Shown: positions 1 through 12,207, counted from the first letter of the stretch. The stretch: DNA of 64,000 bases from Sporodiniella umbellata (GCA_025677835.1 JAIXMR010000093.1:47747-111746), one strand, 5' to 3'. Notes: a model not told the origin generated them from the letters alone. Numbers and translations are program-made.

Positions 1-434
1 TGCCCCTATTTATCTCCCCTCTTATTTCCTTTTTAAAAGCGTTAGAGATACGTCACAGGTCTTCTTGAAATCCGAAAAGGATTCTTCTTAAAAACGTTAT
101 CAACTCTGTTCTTTACAATGGTTAGGGGGGGAGAGGAAAGATAAGGTTCATGTCAGAAAGATCTAAAAGAAGCCCTTTTTTGGCTATGGGTTACAAGAAA
201 AAGCTGCTTTTCTTGTCCGGAAATGCAAATCCTGTCTTTTTATTCCAAATCCGGTTGCACACACACTGTAAAACAAACCCTTCGTTTTTTCTTTTTAATA
301 TAGACAAATACAGTGCATTCCCAATTGTCTAAAGACGCATTTTTTGTGTAAAGAGAAAAGAGAGGCTTTATTTTATAAAGAAAATTGCTTAAAAAAAAAA
401 AAAAATAAAAATAAAATAAAATAAAAAAATAAAA

Positions 435-476
<42 letters not shown>

Positions 477-505
477 ATACAGAAAATCCAAAGCTCTCGT
501 TTGTT
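1..505. other. Gene-free 3' flank of kinesin gene
   Basis: No open frame here has coding character. The stretch contains an A-rich tract (about 390-440) that runs straight into a (CA)n microsatellite. It lies just downstream of the kinesin stop codon and so probably includes that gene's 3' untranslated region. Confidence 0.5.
442..474. repeat. (CA)n microsatellite
   Basis: About 16 uninterrupted CA units follow an A/T-rich tract. It is a simple repeat and likely length-polymorphic. Open frames read through it (poly Val-Cys) are artefacts. Confidence 0.95.
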
Positions 506-3102
506 TTATGAGCGAGAAGAGGAGATAATGCTCGACATCCAAGAGGCACGTGGTTTGGCAGTGGATTCACGCTTTTCAGAATTGACAGTGTTTGTGTTGG
601 TATCTTCTACCACGCCTCCACCGCGCAGTGGTTTAGCAATGCGACCGAGGCTTAAAGCGGGTAGCGAAGGTTGGTTGGATTTCTGAGTTCTTGCCTGACC
701 CAATCTTTCTCGGACGGCTTGAAGTTGGGCATCAAACTTTTGGTTCTGGTGCAACAGCTTCTCTTGGGCCTCACCCAGCAAAGATTCTAAACTCTGGATA
801 CGCTCGTTTCTGGCAATCAACTTGCGTTCAGCCACAGCCACTTCTTTCTTCAGTTCGCTGTTTTGCTCCACCAGTTGTTTCTGTACGTTGGCCAGGTGTT
901 CGAGATCTCTCACAAGGAAGGCCATGTTCTTCTGTTGTCGTTTATTGTTACTGGCATTCAAAACCCTGTTGTATTGTTCCCGAGTTTCCTCCAAGAATCC
1001 TTCCAATTCAACCACTTTGGCACATCGTCCCTTAAGATCCCGGATCAGCGCTTTCTTGGTCATCTCAAATTCAGCCAACTGGCTGGCCATCGATTTCTTC
1101 ATGTGATCTAAATCTTTTTCTTTTTCGCTGATATCCACCGGCTCTTGCTCTATCAGGGCAGCCTGGATTCTTTCGGGTCAACACAACGTTGGCCTAATGT
1201 TTATCTACGTCTTACCTGAAGTTCATCGTTGGCTTCTTTAAGGTCTTGAATCGTCTTGCTCAATCGGCTGTGTTCGTTTGTCTTTTGCTCCAGATCAGAC
1301 TTGAGTTGATCTATCTCTCGCTGTTGATTCTCTTTACGCGCAATGTGTTTTTGTTCCAACTTGGCCTAAAGAAAGGTCAGTAAACGTAAGGATGTCTATG
1401 GCTTGTTTACTTTGAGTTCAGTGATCGAGGCATCCATGTCAGTATTCTTCTGGATCTGAGCCTCCTCATCGGCAATGGTTTTTTCCAAAAGATCTTCGTA
1501 TTCCTGCTCAAGGTTAGCAAATTTGGCTTCCAGCTCTGTCTTTCGGTTCTGAATCGAGCTCTTTTCTACGCTTAGGTCTTCGATCGTCTTGGTATGTTCG
1601 TCCACAAGCGCACGCGAGTCGGACAGGTCGCGTCTTAGGGACAAGAGCTCTTCCACTGAGAGGCCATGACCTTCCAGCTCAAGCTTGACCAGAGCGTCCC
1701 GGATCTGGCGTTCTTTCTCGTTCATTTCGTTCGAGACGTCAAAGCCAGACATGATCTGGGCCATCTTTTCAGCCTTCTTCTTTTCCTTCTCGCTTAGGCT
1801 GGCCTTGCTCTGGGCCTGTTTGATCTCGATCAGGCTCTTTTTGAGTTCTTCCAGCTCGTTCAAGAGTTCGTTGTTTTCTTCCTTGAGTGTGTCCACGGCA
1901 ATCGCGTTTTCCTTGCTCTCGTAAATGATCTTTTGCAACTGAAGCTTGAGATCGTCCACCTCACCTGTCATGGCCTGGTTATCGAAGGTCAAGACCTGCA
2001 CCTGGTCTTTATAGTAGTTTGCCTCGTCCTTGAGCCCTTCCAGCAGCTTTTCCCGGTCGGCCAATTCTGATTCTTTTTCGGAAATCTGGGACATCAGCTC
2101 GTTCTCGCGTCGCCAGAATTCGTCGCGTTCATCTTTCTCAAGCACAATCGCAGGCGTGGCCGGTCGCGAAAAGTCTTCGGCTGGCAAAGGACTTTTGAAG
2201 CCAGAAGCGGGTGGTAACGAAGCAAAATCGCCCCGGGTCACTTTGTCCATCGTCACCCATTTCTCTTCCGGAACCACCTGGCCTGATCGCCAGATACTCA
2301 CCTCCCCTTCCAAAGCCGCAATATAGCTCTTGAAGCTGATCGTCTCGGTCTTGACCTTCTTCAGTAACGCCTTGAGCTCGGCAGGTGAAAGATCCGCATT
2401 CACCTTGGCCTTGTTCTTGATCGACTTGGCTCGCATACCGAAACGTAAGGTGGATAATGTTTCGGCCTCGTTGTAAGATGAAGGCGAACAGTTGATAATC
2501 AAGGTTGTACGTGAGTTACCACCCAAGGATTCTTGAAGAATACGCGTCAGTTTGGAATCACGGTAAGGAATATGGCTTGACTAGAAAATAACGCTTGTCA
2601 ACAGCTACTGTTCTCCCTCCCTCCCCTCCTTTTTTTTTTTTTTTTTTTGGTTCTTACCTTGCCATCCGTCAGGGCATTGATAACCATACCTAGCGCTGTC
2701 AAGGACTTGTTGATCTTCTTGGCTTCTTCCAACGTCTGTCCTGAAGCCCCTGTTTTGCCCACCTTTTCTGAACCGGCCAAATCCACCAAGTAGAGCTTGC
2801 CACTCTTTGCAGCCCCTGTGTCGACATTCTTTTGCGTGATCGTCACTACTACAATCGAATGCGACCGAGAACTTTCGGCGTTCATGTTGGTGGCGGAAAC
2901 CACACGATTCGCACTGCCATTCTTCATGACTTCATACACATCGTCTTGCGAGCCCACATAGACTTCTAATAAGCCCTTGACATAAACACCGTGTGTTTTG
3001 TCTTCATGAATAGGCAGATTGTCCTGTGTAGCTATAGAAAAAAAGTTCAAGGTCAGTTCAAGGTCATCTCTTCATGTGAGAAAAACAACACAAAACTAAG
3101 CC

Positions 3103-3138
<36 letters not shown>

Positions 3139-3752
3139 GCAACTACATACGGTTTAATAAATCTCTGACTTTTTCCATATAGATTTCCATATAGGACACT
3201 TTGACTGTGAATTCCAGGTTGCTGGGTGCAGCCATGATGCTGGTAAAGATCTGTTCCACGATACGCGGGATGATACCCTTGCTATTTTCATCGTCGATAT
3301 CCGCACCCTACTCTCGGTTGAGTTTTCTATCCATACATAAGCCGCCTTACCATCATTGTGAATGTTTTTCCTGAACCGGTCTGACCATAGGCAAAGACGG
3401 TTCCGTTATAACCAGCAGTGACATCTAATAAACACTGTTTCAGACCCCGCTTTTGGCCCTTTCTTTTTTTTTTTTTTTTTTTTTACCATCTACAATCGTT
3501 TTAATAGAATATTCAAATACGTCTTTTTGAGGCGTATTCATTCCAAATACTTTATCGAACGAAAAGGACCCTTGAAAGTCTTTTCCCTATAAAAACAATA
3601 AAGATTTAGACCCACCCAGACATATCAAAGCAAACCTTTAATCCAATCTGAGTTCCCTCATCATCTAGCTCGATAATAGGCACGCCCCCCTCTCTTAACT
3701 CGATACTGTTTTGCGGTCTGAACCTACAGACAACCTTGATATTATTTGACAT
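506..3752 (-). CDS. KHC: Kinesin-1 heavy chain (conventional kinesin)
   Basis: Plus-end-directed microtubule motor that carries vesicles, mitochondria and dynein in hyphae. Eight exons (3752-3636, 3586-3487, 3424-3351, 3307-3151, 3031-2658, 2580-1411, 1365-1216, 1162-506) join in phase to a 932-residue protein, the usual size for fungal kinesin-1. The N-terminal motor starts [13 protein letters not shown] and has the P-loop GQTGSGKT (about 86-93), a switch I NAESSRSH and a switch II DLAGSE. A long coiled-coil stalk follows. The fungal cargo-binding tail ([24 protein letters not shown]) is clear, and an autoinhibitory IAK motif lies at about 889-891. All junctions are GT-AG; some introns contain long T runs. 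It is divergent from dymeclin, with 185 bp between the start codons. Identification is secure; exon borders are by eye. Confidence 0.96.
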
Positions 3753-3773
3753 AGAATAGATTGAGAGAGAGAG

Positions 3774-3808
<35 letters not shown>

Positions 3809-3894
3809 AACAAAAAAAGCAAATGAAATAAAATGAAAAGGAACTTTAAATAGTTAAAAATGATGTGTGCGCGTGAGTGATATGTGTGTGTATT

Positions 3895-3925
<31 letters not shown>

Positions 3926-3937
3926 GGTTATTATTCA
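3753..3937. promoter_or_regulatory. Short shared promoter between kinesin and dymeclin
   Basis: Only 185 bp separate the divergent start codons. The interval holds an A run of about 31 (3777-3807) and a T run of about 24 (3902-3925). Such rigid A/T tracts are typical nucleosome-excluding promoter elements in fungi, so a bidirectional promoter is a reasonable inference. No defined factor site was recognised. Confidence 0.4.
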
Positions 3938-6514
3938 ATGAAACCTTCCAGCCTAGTTACTGCACCTCACAAAACGTTTAGCGGCTCTAGAAGACCTTCG
4001 AGCTATAAAGCGAGTGCGACCTCACCTCTTTCCTCTGAATTCCCAGAAAGTTTCTCATCTTTTACTGTGCAAGAAACAAGACCGGTGATGACTCCTCAAT
4101 CGCCAGTGGAATACCGTTCTTATTTCAATTCGACACAACTAGCGCCTATTCGCTCTTTATGTTCCCAAACACAACTCTTTGACTTTTCCTTTCTCTCGTT
4201 AGAAAAATACCCAGCCTGTCATCAGTCGTAATAATAACTTTCTATTTTTCTTGTTTTATTCAGTGTTTTATAGAAAAGACATGTATGACCTGGAGATGAC
4301 CACGTTAGGTCTCTCGATTGAGCTGGGTAAGTAGATTTGGTTAGGAAAAGAGAGATCTAATATAGTTTAGCTGCCAACAATACATCCACACGAAATTTCA
4401 ATCGACTGTTGAGCCATCTTCTCGATTGTCTAGAACAGACAGCACAACAGAAAACCAAAGAGTAAGCCCAAAGGTCTTTTTTTTTTTTTTAAAATCAAGT
4501 GGATTGTTTCTTGTTTTTATTCACTCTTCTTTTTACTAGTATTATTTCTACCGAGACTTATAACGCCTTGTTTCTAACCCGGGTGTTTATGAAGCACTTT
4601 ACGGATAACCTGACGCACAAAGAAATCATGGAACACATTGAGGATGAGCCGGAACAATCGAAAGCGAAAAGACTTTTGACGTGGATGTTGTCCCTCCTGC
4701 TAAATCTGGATCCTACGTGAGTGTGACCGGGAGAGATGACCCTAAGCTAACCGGTTTCTATCACCAGCCAAAACAAAGAATGCTACGAGTTCTATCTGGA
4801 GATCCTGACCAGTTTTCTTGCCTTGTTTTCAACCCAGCTCAGACACCCTTTGAGTTTTGACGAACCCAATTACTTTCTTGATCTGTTCCTGTCTTTGTTT
4901 GTGTCGCGTGCAGATGCGGTGGTGGCCAGACTGCTGGAGAACGTGATGGCTCAACTTCCGCCACCTTCCGCAGCCTCGGCCAGTGTCGTCTATACTGCCT
5001 ACACCTATCTCTTTTCATCAGCGCATACGTTGCCTACGGACAGTCTACCCTTGGCTGACCTTAGCCTGCTGCTGTTGACCCTTTTAGGTGTTCAAGCCGA
5101 TCCTGACTGGACGCTGGCCTTTCAACAGGCCATGGCTGGCTTGAGCGATCATCAGGGTAAACCTACATTGATAGACTCGAACGATAACCCTCTGTAAGCT
5201 TAGTCATGTCAGCCACAGAACTCGAAGCGTGTCACCGAAAGATGCACCTGATCTCTTTCAAAGGCCTACTGGACATGTTTAGCCAATCGCTTGAGGTGGA
5301 AGAAAAAGCACTCTTGTTTTACAAGATGCTGTCTGAAAACGAATCGTTTCGTGTCTATGTGCTTTCCAGAACCGATCAAGAAACGATAGTAAGTCACTAA
5401 AGGAAGCAAACAAATCGTACGCTAAGCCTTTTCTAGTATCTGCCTATCTTGAAACTGATCTATGAGTCGATGGAAGCCAAAACGAACTATCCTCAGCTCT
5501 ATCTGCTGATGACAGTCCTCTTGATTCTCAGTCAGGATGAAGTGAACAATGACGCAATACAGAAGATTGTAAGTTTCAACTGTTTTGAAGACGCTCTCAA
5601 ACCCCTCTCTCTCTCTTTTATTGATAATAGACAGTACAGAATATCCCTTGGTTTACAGAACGTCCACTGCTCAAATCGATTTCTTTAGGTGGATTGATGG
5701 TGCTGGTCATGTTCCGTACGTTACAACTCAACCTATCAGTGCATCGTGACATTTACCTCCATACAAATTGTCTGGCCATCCTAGCCAACATGTCAAGTAC
5801 GCTGTTGGACATGCATGCCTATACTGCACAACGGGTGATCAGGTAAGTTGGATGAATACCTTGGTGAGAACTGACAAAAAAAACAAAGTTTATTTGAACT
5901 TTTAGCAAAGCGCTATATCAAACTGGCAGACAAGGGCGAAGTTTGTGAGGACACCCTGGTTTACGAAGACGTGTTGATGTTCATGCTCGAGATTATTCAG
6001 TCCATATTGAGTCATCGATTGAAACAGAACCTTCAGTTGGTGTACGCTCTCTTACTCAAACGAGAGCTCTTGATTCCTTTCTATTCCCATCCGAGACTTT
6101 CAGAGGCAGCTCATAATCTGGACCAGGTCATTCGCTATTTCAACACACGCGTCTTTGAAGCCAATCTGAAAGCGCCTTCGTCTGGGGAAATACTCTGTTT
6201 GATCGAAGAGGGTTCACGTACTTGGTCGAATCAAAAGATGAAGGTAAACAGACCGTAGAGGCACACCTCAATGGATTCTTATGTTCATAAAATAGTCTTT
6301 ACCCCATCTAAGATTCCAATACGAACAAGAACCCAATGCGAGCGAGTTCTTTGTACCCTACGTATGGTCATTGATCTTGCGCAAGAACTCTATCTATTGG
6401 AATCAAGAGAAATGCCATGTTCTCGATCACTTTTTTGTATGCGGTCAAGAATCCGAACCGACCATGACCAGTGTGATTAATATAAGCAATACAAATCCCC
6501 CCTTAAAAACATAA
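3938..6514 (+). CDS. DYM: Dymeclin (Golgi-associated traffic protein)
   Basis: Dymeclin is a peripheral Golgi protein of helical repeats needed for Golgi organisation and secretion. Ten exons (3938-4227, 4274-4326, 4371-4461, 4540-4716, 4768-5156, 5204-5388, 5437-5568, 5631-5842, 5889-6243, 6296-6514) keep phase and give 700 residues (human form 669). Family landmarks are visible in order: TYNALF, SFKGLLDMF, RVYVLSRTDQE, LLILSQDE, IPWFTERPLL, YLHTNCLAILANMS, LQLVYALLLKRELL and the C-terminal EFFVPYVWSL..YWN. The N-terminal ~98 residues are the least certain. No MG myristoylation start is seen, and the chosen start is the first Met in the open exon. The next same-strand gene begins 49 bp after this stop, so a fused transcript should be considered. 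Confidence 0.92.
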
Positions 6515-6563
6515 ATAAATGCCGTCTTTTCTCTTTCTCTTTCTCTTTCTCCCCTCTCTTTGT

Positions 6564-7427
6564 ATGTCCAACCTTGAGTTAGCCACTGATATTGGCCGGG
6601 GCTTGTTAGGCGAGATTAACCGGATGCGATCTGTTCTGGAAGAAAAAGACGAGGCTCTGGATCGAATGGAGCACCAGCAACGCGAGAAGGAACACAAGGT
6701 GCATGCGCTCTATCATCTGCTGGCCCATAAAACCGAAAAAGAGCAGCAACAACAGAAAGAGATTGCGAATCTGGAGCGAGCGCAGCAGACGATGACTCTG
6801 CATGTCTCTGAACTCCAGCAGCATCTAAGCCAACTTCGGTCGGAACATACCTTACTCCAGCATCAATCAAGCCGGTTGCAGGATGAGCTCACTTTGATCA
6901 AGAAAGGGGCTTTGCCCGAGCGTGGACCACCCGACGGACCGATGGTTGCTGCAGGGGAACCCTTCGGAGATGAATACTGTTTGCTTCATACCATGAAAGG
7001 CGAACCGCTAAAGAAATACGTTCGCAATCCTCTCAAGGCCAAATTTGGCTCTTTTCACACGCGTTTCTTTCGACTCGATCCTTATACCAAAACCCTTTAC
7101 TGGACCAAAGGCTCATCCAAACTCAAAAGCCGTAAGCAAACCGTAACACATACGATGCTCACCCTTAGCTTAGTGACCATTCAATCCTTTTCTATCTTGC
7201 CATCCCATCATCACTCCATACCCATCTTGTGCATTCGCTCCCTTCATCATCAGATGAAAATACTCTGTCAGCAACCGGAATCCTTTCAGAAATGGTCTCA
7301 GGTACGTCCGCTTGATATGAACAACCTGCCTTCTTTATCGATTCTCTCTCTCTCTCTCTCTCTTTAGTCTCTTGAATGTCTCTTGACACCCTCGTTGTCT
7401 AGTAAAATAATCAGTACATTAAACTAA
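6564..7427 (+). CDS. Coiled-coil plus Num1/Mcp5-type PH domain protein
   Basis: Three exons (6564-7131, 7174-7301, 7368-7427) give 251 residues. Residues about 1-115 are a charged, Gln/Glu-rich coiled coil beginning MSNLELATDIGRGLLGE. Residues about 140-245 match the 'meiotic cell cortex' PH family (PF12814): HTMKGEPLKKYVRN, then HTRFFRLDPYTKTLYW, a basic KLKS strand, HHHSIPILCI and the closing helix FQKWSQSLECLL. In yeasts this domain anchors Num1/Mcp5 to plasma-membrane phosphoinositides to hold dynein and mitochondria at the cortex. This copy is far shorter than Num1, so the same role is inference. It could instead be the C-terminus of a dymeclin fusion: an intron from 6436 to 6575 would join the two in phase. 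Confidence 0.8.
7343..7367. repeat. (TC)n tract forming an intron 3' end
   Basis: A pyrimidine dinucleotide run immediately precedes the AG of the last intron of the PH-domain gene. It is probably both a microsatellite and the polypyrimidine tract. Confidence 0.8.
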
Positions 7428-7511
7428 GTAGGTTTTTATTAAGAGAATGCGTAATAGATTAAGAGGACGTAAATAAAGGGTTGTATACATTAATAAAGGG
7501 TTGAAAGAAGT

Positions 7512-7987
7512 CTACCAAGCGGAAGCATAAGGTGTTTCTAAAAAATGACAGGGTGAGGATTTTTTGGAGAGATGGGAGATCAAACTGGGTGGTGTGGAGA
7601 CGATGGAATCCAAAGAGCTTAAGGAAGAAGAATCGTAAGATTGACTGTCTTCAGCCAGAGAGCGTTTGGGCTGGATCAAGACAGCGGTACTTTTCTGTTG
7701 TTCCAGACGGGCATGGCGGATCCAATAACGACGGCGGGTAAAGATACGCAGACCTGACTTGGATGCCCATGTTTTCCAATCCCAACTGCCATATTCCCAT
7801 CCGTTCTTGTCCACATTTCGATTGAAATCAACATGCCATTCATGACTTGTCCATACCCAGCTACTCTTCACACTCTGATCTAATCCATCCTTCTTGATCG
7901 TACAAGGTGGTAAGCAAAAGTGTTGAATCGAAGGTACCTTTTGTAGAAATTCGTCTGACCTACAGAGTATTAGCCAATCGTATTTCA

Positions 7988-8022
<35 letters not shown>

Positions 8023-8563
8023 GGGGGGGGAGAGGGGATTACCAATCGGGCCTTTCATTGGGTAAAAGTAAGGTGGTCCATTTCCCCAACCAACTTCGTT
8101 GATGTTCAATCACTATAAATCGATAATAGCGATCCAAAGGTTCGGCTTGTTGTACGGTAGGTGAATGTATCGGTTGGGGTGTACGGAGCCTAGGGTAGGC
8201 ATCACGAGCGAATCGCACGATTGGCTGGTTCCAGACAAGCACGAGTGTGACTGACAACCAAATGATCTTGCCCATCCCTATCCATTTGGCTAAGGCAATC
8301 CAGACAGCAGCCCAGACAGCACCAGCCGCCGAAAGCCGTGTCTGGATGGCTCGTATGCTTAACATCCCGAAATCAAATGTAACATGTTGGCTAAGGTAAG
8401 TCGGGGAGTCGTACAGAACATAACACCAACAAGGCAAGGTATAGACTGGGTGAAAACATAAAAGTGTCCAGAAACATAATAATATAATGGATTGTGACTG
8501 ATAGCCTTCTTTCCATTCAATGGCACCCAAAAACTGTTTTAAATGGTCTTCATGGTCATTCAT
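7512..8563 (-). CDS. Pex24-type peroxin with dysferlin domain
   Basis: Two exons (8563-8043, 7959-7512) give 322 residues. The N-terminal half has two hydrophobic stretches (about 24-45 and 75-110), as expected for the integral peroxisomal/ER membrane part of the Pex24/28/29/30-32 family. The C-terminal half has the dysferlin signature: WVWTSHEWHVD, DKNGWEYGSWDW and TRRRYWIRHAR (alternating Trp/Arg). The family controls peroxisome number and ER-peroxisome contacts. It is shorter than budding-yeast Pex29 or Pex30. A Ser-rich tail follows the domain. The intron contains a T run next to an A run. The exact yeast orthologue cannot be assigned. Confidence 0.85.
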
Positions 8564-9179
8564 TACATAGAATAATCAAAAAGAAAAGAAAAAAATATAT
8601 ATAAAAAAAAAAACTTATTGTTCAGATTTAATATTTTAAATAAGCATTAAAATAGCTCCAATAAGATCTTTTTCTGGATTTCAAACCCCATCCCCCCAAC
8701 TCGCCTACTGCCAAAACCTAACGGAGCATCAGGCATACAAAATGGGGGACGTGTGTTTAACAAGAAGATCTTTTTTAAGAGAGAACCTCGTTTTTATCGT
8801 GGATTGTTTGCTTACTTGTTTACTCTGCGCTTTAATATGTTTTTTGTTTTTTTTTTTGGGTACATGTGTAGCACGGTAGAGTCTGCCACTTTTATGTTGT
8901 CTCGAGAAGTGATGGATTGACTTTCCCCCCCCCCTTCATAGCTGACCCAGCACCATTTATAATAATTTATTCACATGATATGTGCCCTAAAGAAAAAAAG
9001 TAAAGCTTAATTTCTATTTGGTATAAGCTCAAGGTGGATTTCGATTGGTCTTTTGAAAGCAGTACATGTGATATCCATTTCCATTCTCACAGCTAACCTT
9101 TCTCTTGAAATAAGCTGAATCTGTAAAACCCAAAAAAAAAAAAAAAGAGAAAAAAAGCTGACACAATGCTTAAAAAAAC

Positions 9180-9218
<39 letters not shown>

Positions 9219-9957
9219 GCTGGAATTCATCTTATTTACATTACTACTGGCTTATATTACGAGCTAATGCAGATAGGCACCATGCTAGGCACAACGTCAC
9301 TGTATCATGCGTTTCGTTTAGGGAGCGTCATTTCTCTAGTGAACCTTAATTAGGCTATCTGTCTTGGAAAAAAAATAAAGGTGCAGAAATGGAAATATTC
9401 TGTCTAGAATCATCATCGCCCCCCTGAGTTTCAAGAATCTCGCGAAAGAATACAGTGAACGATGCCCACTCTGTTCAAACACCCTTTCTATTCATTCCAG
9501 GCCAAGACGCATTTAAAAATAAAGGACACACAAAGATAACAAAGCCTTTGTTTGTTTGGAGTCGCTCAATCATAATAAAAACAATAATGTTGGATTGTCA
9601 ACCGAACAAAAGATCTTTCGATTCACTAAAACAGCCAATCAAACGCAGAAAAAAAAAAAGTTCCTTTCAGCCAATCACCTTTTTCCTCCACTCACCCTTC
9701 AACCGCCATCGAATCCAATCACCTTTTTTTCTTTCATCTAAAACTCACTGTGCAATTCCAAACTGCCATTGTCTTTTCCAAAGCAACTTTTGGCTTCATC
9801 CAATTCAGATCTCACTCCTAGGCCATCTTTTTCTCTCTTTATGTATGCGTATTCCATGGAATGACCTTGCAGAGAATCGTTGTCAGGATTTCTTTCTTTA
9901 AAAAAGGCTGGAGGTCATGATGGTTCCTGAATCTATCCATCTCTCAAGCCCTTGTAC

Positions 9958-9995
<38 letters not shown>

Positions 9996-10269
9996 ACACT
10001 ACCTGAGCTTTTTCTTGCAAATAAAAGAATACATTCATCTTTGATGGCTGAAAATGACGGAATTAAACCCTGAGTTACTTTAAATGAGCACATCCATCGG
10101 TCATCCTCTGGAGTCGGTGTTGCTGTGGTTGAAAGTAGGGTGGATAAAGAACTCCGGCTTGGCTGATCAAAGACAAACTTTGCTGATCTCAGCTTTCGTT
10201 TGAAGACAAGTGTATACTGGCCATCTTTTACTTTAGAACGCGTCTGCTATAGATCTCAAAAGCAATAGG
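8564..10269. other. Gene-free interval with A-tracts
   Basis: About 1.7 kb upstream of both the peroxin and the cation transporter. It holds several A runs (9181-9212 the longest) and a (CT)n repeat at 9962-9993. A 148-codon open frame at 9455-9901 begins at an ATG, but its composition is Phe/His/Lys-rich and repeat-like, so it is not called. Confidence 0.5.
9962..9993. repeat. (CT)n microsatellite
   Basis: About 16 perfect CT units in intergenic DNA. Confidence 0.95.
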
Positions 10270-10374
10270 ATGGAGGCCAACAAGCCTCTTTCTGTTCTAT
10301 TCACTCTATTGTTGCTGTTTTTACTCTGGGTTGTCACCCAAGCTATTTTCAAAACTCTCAAGTCTGTCATTTAA
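10270..10374 (+). CDS. Possible 34-residue single-span membrane peptide
   Basis: ATG to TAA encodes MEANKPLSVLF, then a Leu/Phe/Val-rich span of about 20 residues, and ends in KTLKSVI. The layout (short N-terminus, one membrane helix, basic tail) resembles small fungal membrane subunits, but I recognise no family. It lies about 145 bp upstream of the cation transporter start and could equally be an upstream open frame in that gene's leader, or chance. Low confidence. Confidence 0.25.
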   Translation: MEANKPLSVLFTLLLLFLLWVVTQAIFKTLKSVI

Positions 10375-10518
10375 AAAGCAGTCTAAAATTGGAATTGGAT
10401 CATGCTGTTAGCGTTCCCGCCCTGGTCTGTTCCTATGTATTTTTTAATCTTAATTTATGATGATTATTTAATTTTTTATTTTTCTTTATTTTTTATTTTC
10501 TCTCTAAATAAAAAACAG

Positions 10519-11038
10519 ATGTCAACGATGCAAAGGATCGCACAACTTTCAACACGATCTTGTTTGGGGAAAACACCTATTGGGTCATACAGAAACCAAC
10601 TCTCTTACCAAAGATGGTTTGTCACGAAAGCCATTGTTGTCTCACCCCGTTCTTCGACTCTTAAGCCTGCTGCGCTTATCGGTAGTATTCGATACCATGG
10701 CACACACGGCCATCATCATCATCATCAACACGACACTGACATATTGTCCTCTTTAAAATCGTCCAGTAAACTAGGATTGACTCTATAAAAACACAATCCT
10801 TACTGATTATAACTATCGATAGGCAAAAGAGGAACTCGTATCACAGTCATCGGTTTATTTTCAAATGTGGGCCTGACTATCAGTAAAGGAATAGCAGGAT
10901 GGTAACTACGATTCATTTTGTTTTTAGAATAATACATGTATATACATATCATGGTCCCTATTTACATATCCTTCAGGTTAATGAATTCCGCTTCCTTACT
11001 TGCGGAAGCACTTCATTCTTTCAGCGGTAAAACAAAAG

Positions 11039-11071
<33 letters not shown>

Positions 11072-12207
11072 TAATGGCGTGACTAAATTAATGATTAGAT
11101 TTACTAAGTGATATCGTAACGCTTTATACGTTTAAAATGTCAAGGAAACCAGCTGATAGCTTATATCCCTATGGTTATGGTAAACATAGGAGTACACCCG
11201 ATAGAAAATAAACACATTTCAAAACTAGGGAAATTTGAAACGGTTGGATCAGTTGCGGTTTCTTCATTGTTATTAACAGGTGCTATTGGCATCGGATGGC
11301 ATTCTATAGATCTTCTCATGGCTACCCTTGATACAAGTCTATTGACCGCTACAGCGAGTAGTACAGCAGTAGAAACCTCCTCACATTCTTTTCTCAATCA
11401 CTCTCATTCACATAACGGTGGCGTATTGGATCCAAATGCTGCTTGGTTTGCATTGGCTAGTGTGATCATCAAAGAAACATTGTTTAGAGCAAGTACGTAC
11501 ATCCTCACATGCTTTCTTTAGTTCTACTTTATCTAAACTATTCTCAAAAAACACACACACATAGCCATCAAGGTCGGACAAGAGGAACGCAGCGATGTTT
11601 TGATAGCAAATGCATGGTAAAAAAAGAGTTCAAAAAAAAAAAAAAAGGTATATTTTTAATGGCTTTTTGGTGTGAATATAGGCATCATAGATCAGACGCC
11701 TATTCTAGCGCAGTAGCTTTAGTAGCGATTGTGGGTAGTTATGCAGGTATGCCAGTATTGGATCCTTTAGGTGGTATTGCAGTATCAGCCATGTTGGCAA
11801 AGAGCAGTGTAGGACTCATTCGTTCATCCATTGGTGAGCTTATGGATAAAGGAATCAGTTCAGATGAAATGACATCCATTATTCAAGTCGTTTCGAAAGT
11901 GAAAGTAAAAGCAATCAAGTTGAAAACAAAAAGTGCATGTATTTAACCAGCCGGAATCCATTAGGCTTCACAGTTGGATCTGGTGGATTTCCATTCTGTT
12001 CGTGGACGTAAGCAAGGTAGATTCAATCATGTCGATATTGTTTTACAACTGAATCCGAATATGACCATGCATGATGCTTATGCCTTGGAAAATCTCGTGA
12101 AAAATACAGTGAAAGAAAAATGCGAGAATATACAAAATGTTATGATCTATCTCCAAGACGCGTCTGTCACCCAAGAAAAACACAAAGATTCTGATCATCA
12201 ACATTAG
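10519..12207 (+). CDS. Mitochondrial cation diffusion facilitator (Mmt-like)
   Basis: Eight exons (10519-10765, 10823-10901, 10977-11026, 11099-11179, 11229-11492, 11565-11616, 11682-11904, 11965-12207) keep phase and give 412 residues. The N-terminus is Arg/Ser-rich and presequence-like, followed by a His cluster (HGHHHHHQHD). CDF landmarks: AEALHSFSD in membrane helix 2 (metal site HxxxD), YPYGYGKFETVG, HHRSDA in helix 5 (second HxxxD), LDPLGGIAVS, and the cytosolic fold DFHSVRGRKQG with a His-rich end. CDF proteins export divalent cations against protons. The Mmt branch acts in mitochondrial iron handling; substrate and compartment are inferred. The last-but-one donor is either 11899 or 11905, both in phase. 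Confidence 0.88.

Noticed and set aside
240..570. Minus-strand frames rich in Val-Cys and Phe
   Set aside because: They are readings of the (CA)n repeat and A-rich tract, with no other support.
1685..2326. Plus-strand Ser-rich open frames opposite the kinesin stalk
   Set aside because: Antisense shadows of the coiled-coil coding strand (GAG/AAG codons read as Ser/Phe/Leu).
7532..7741. Plus-strand frame over the peroxin C-terminus
   Set aside because: Shadow of the dysferlin-domain coding exon on the minus strand.
9455..9901. 148-codon plus frame
   Set aside because: Low-complexity, His/Phe/Lys-rich, no splice partners, no motif; crosses an A run.
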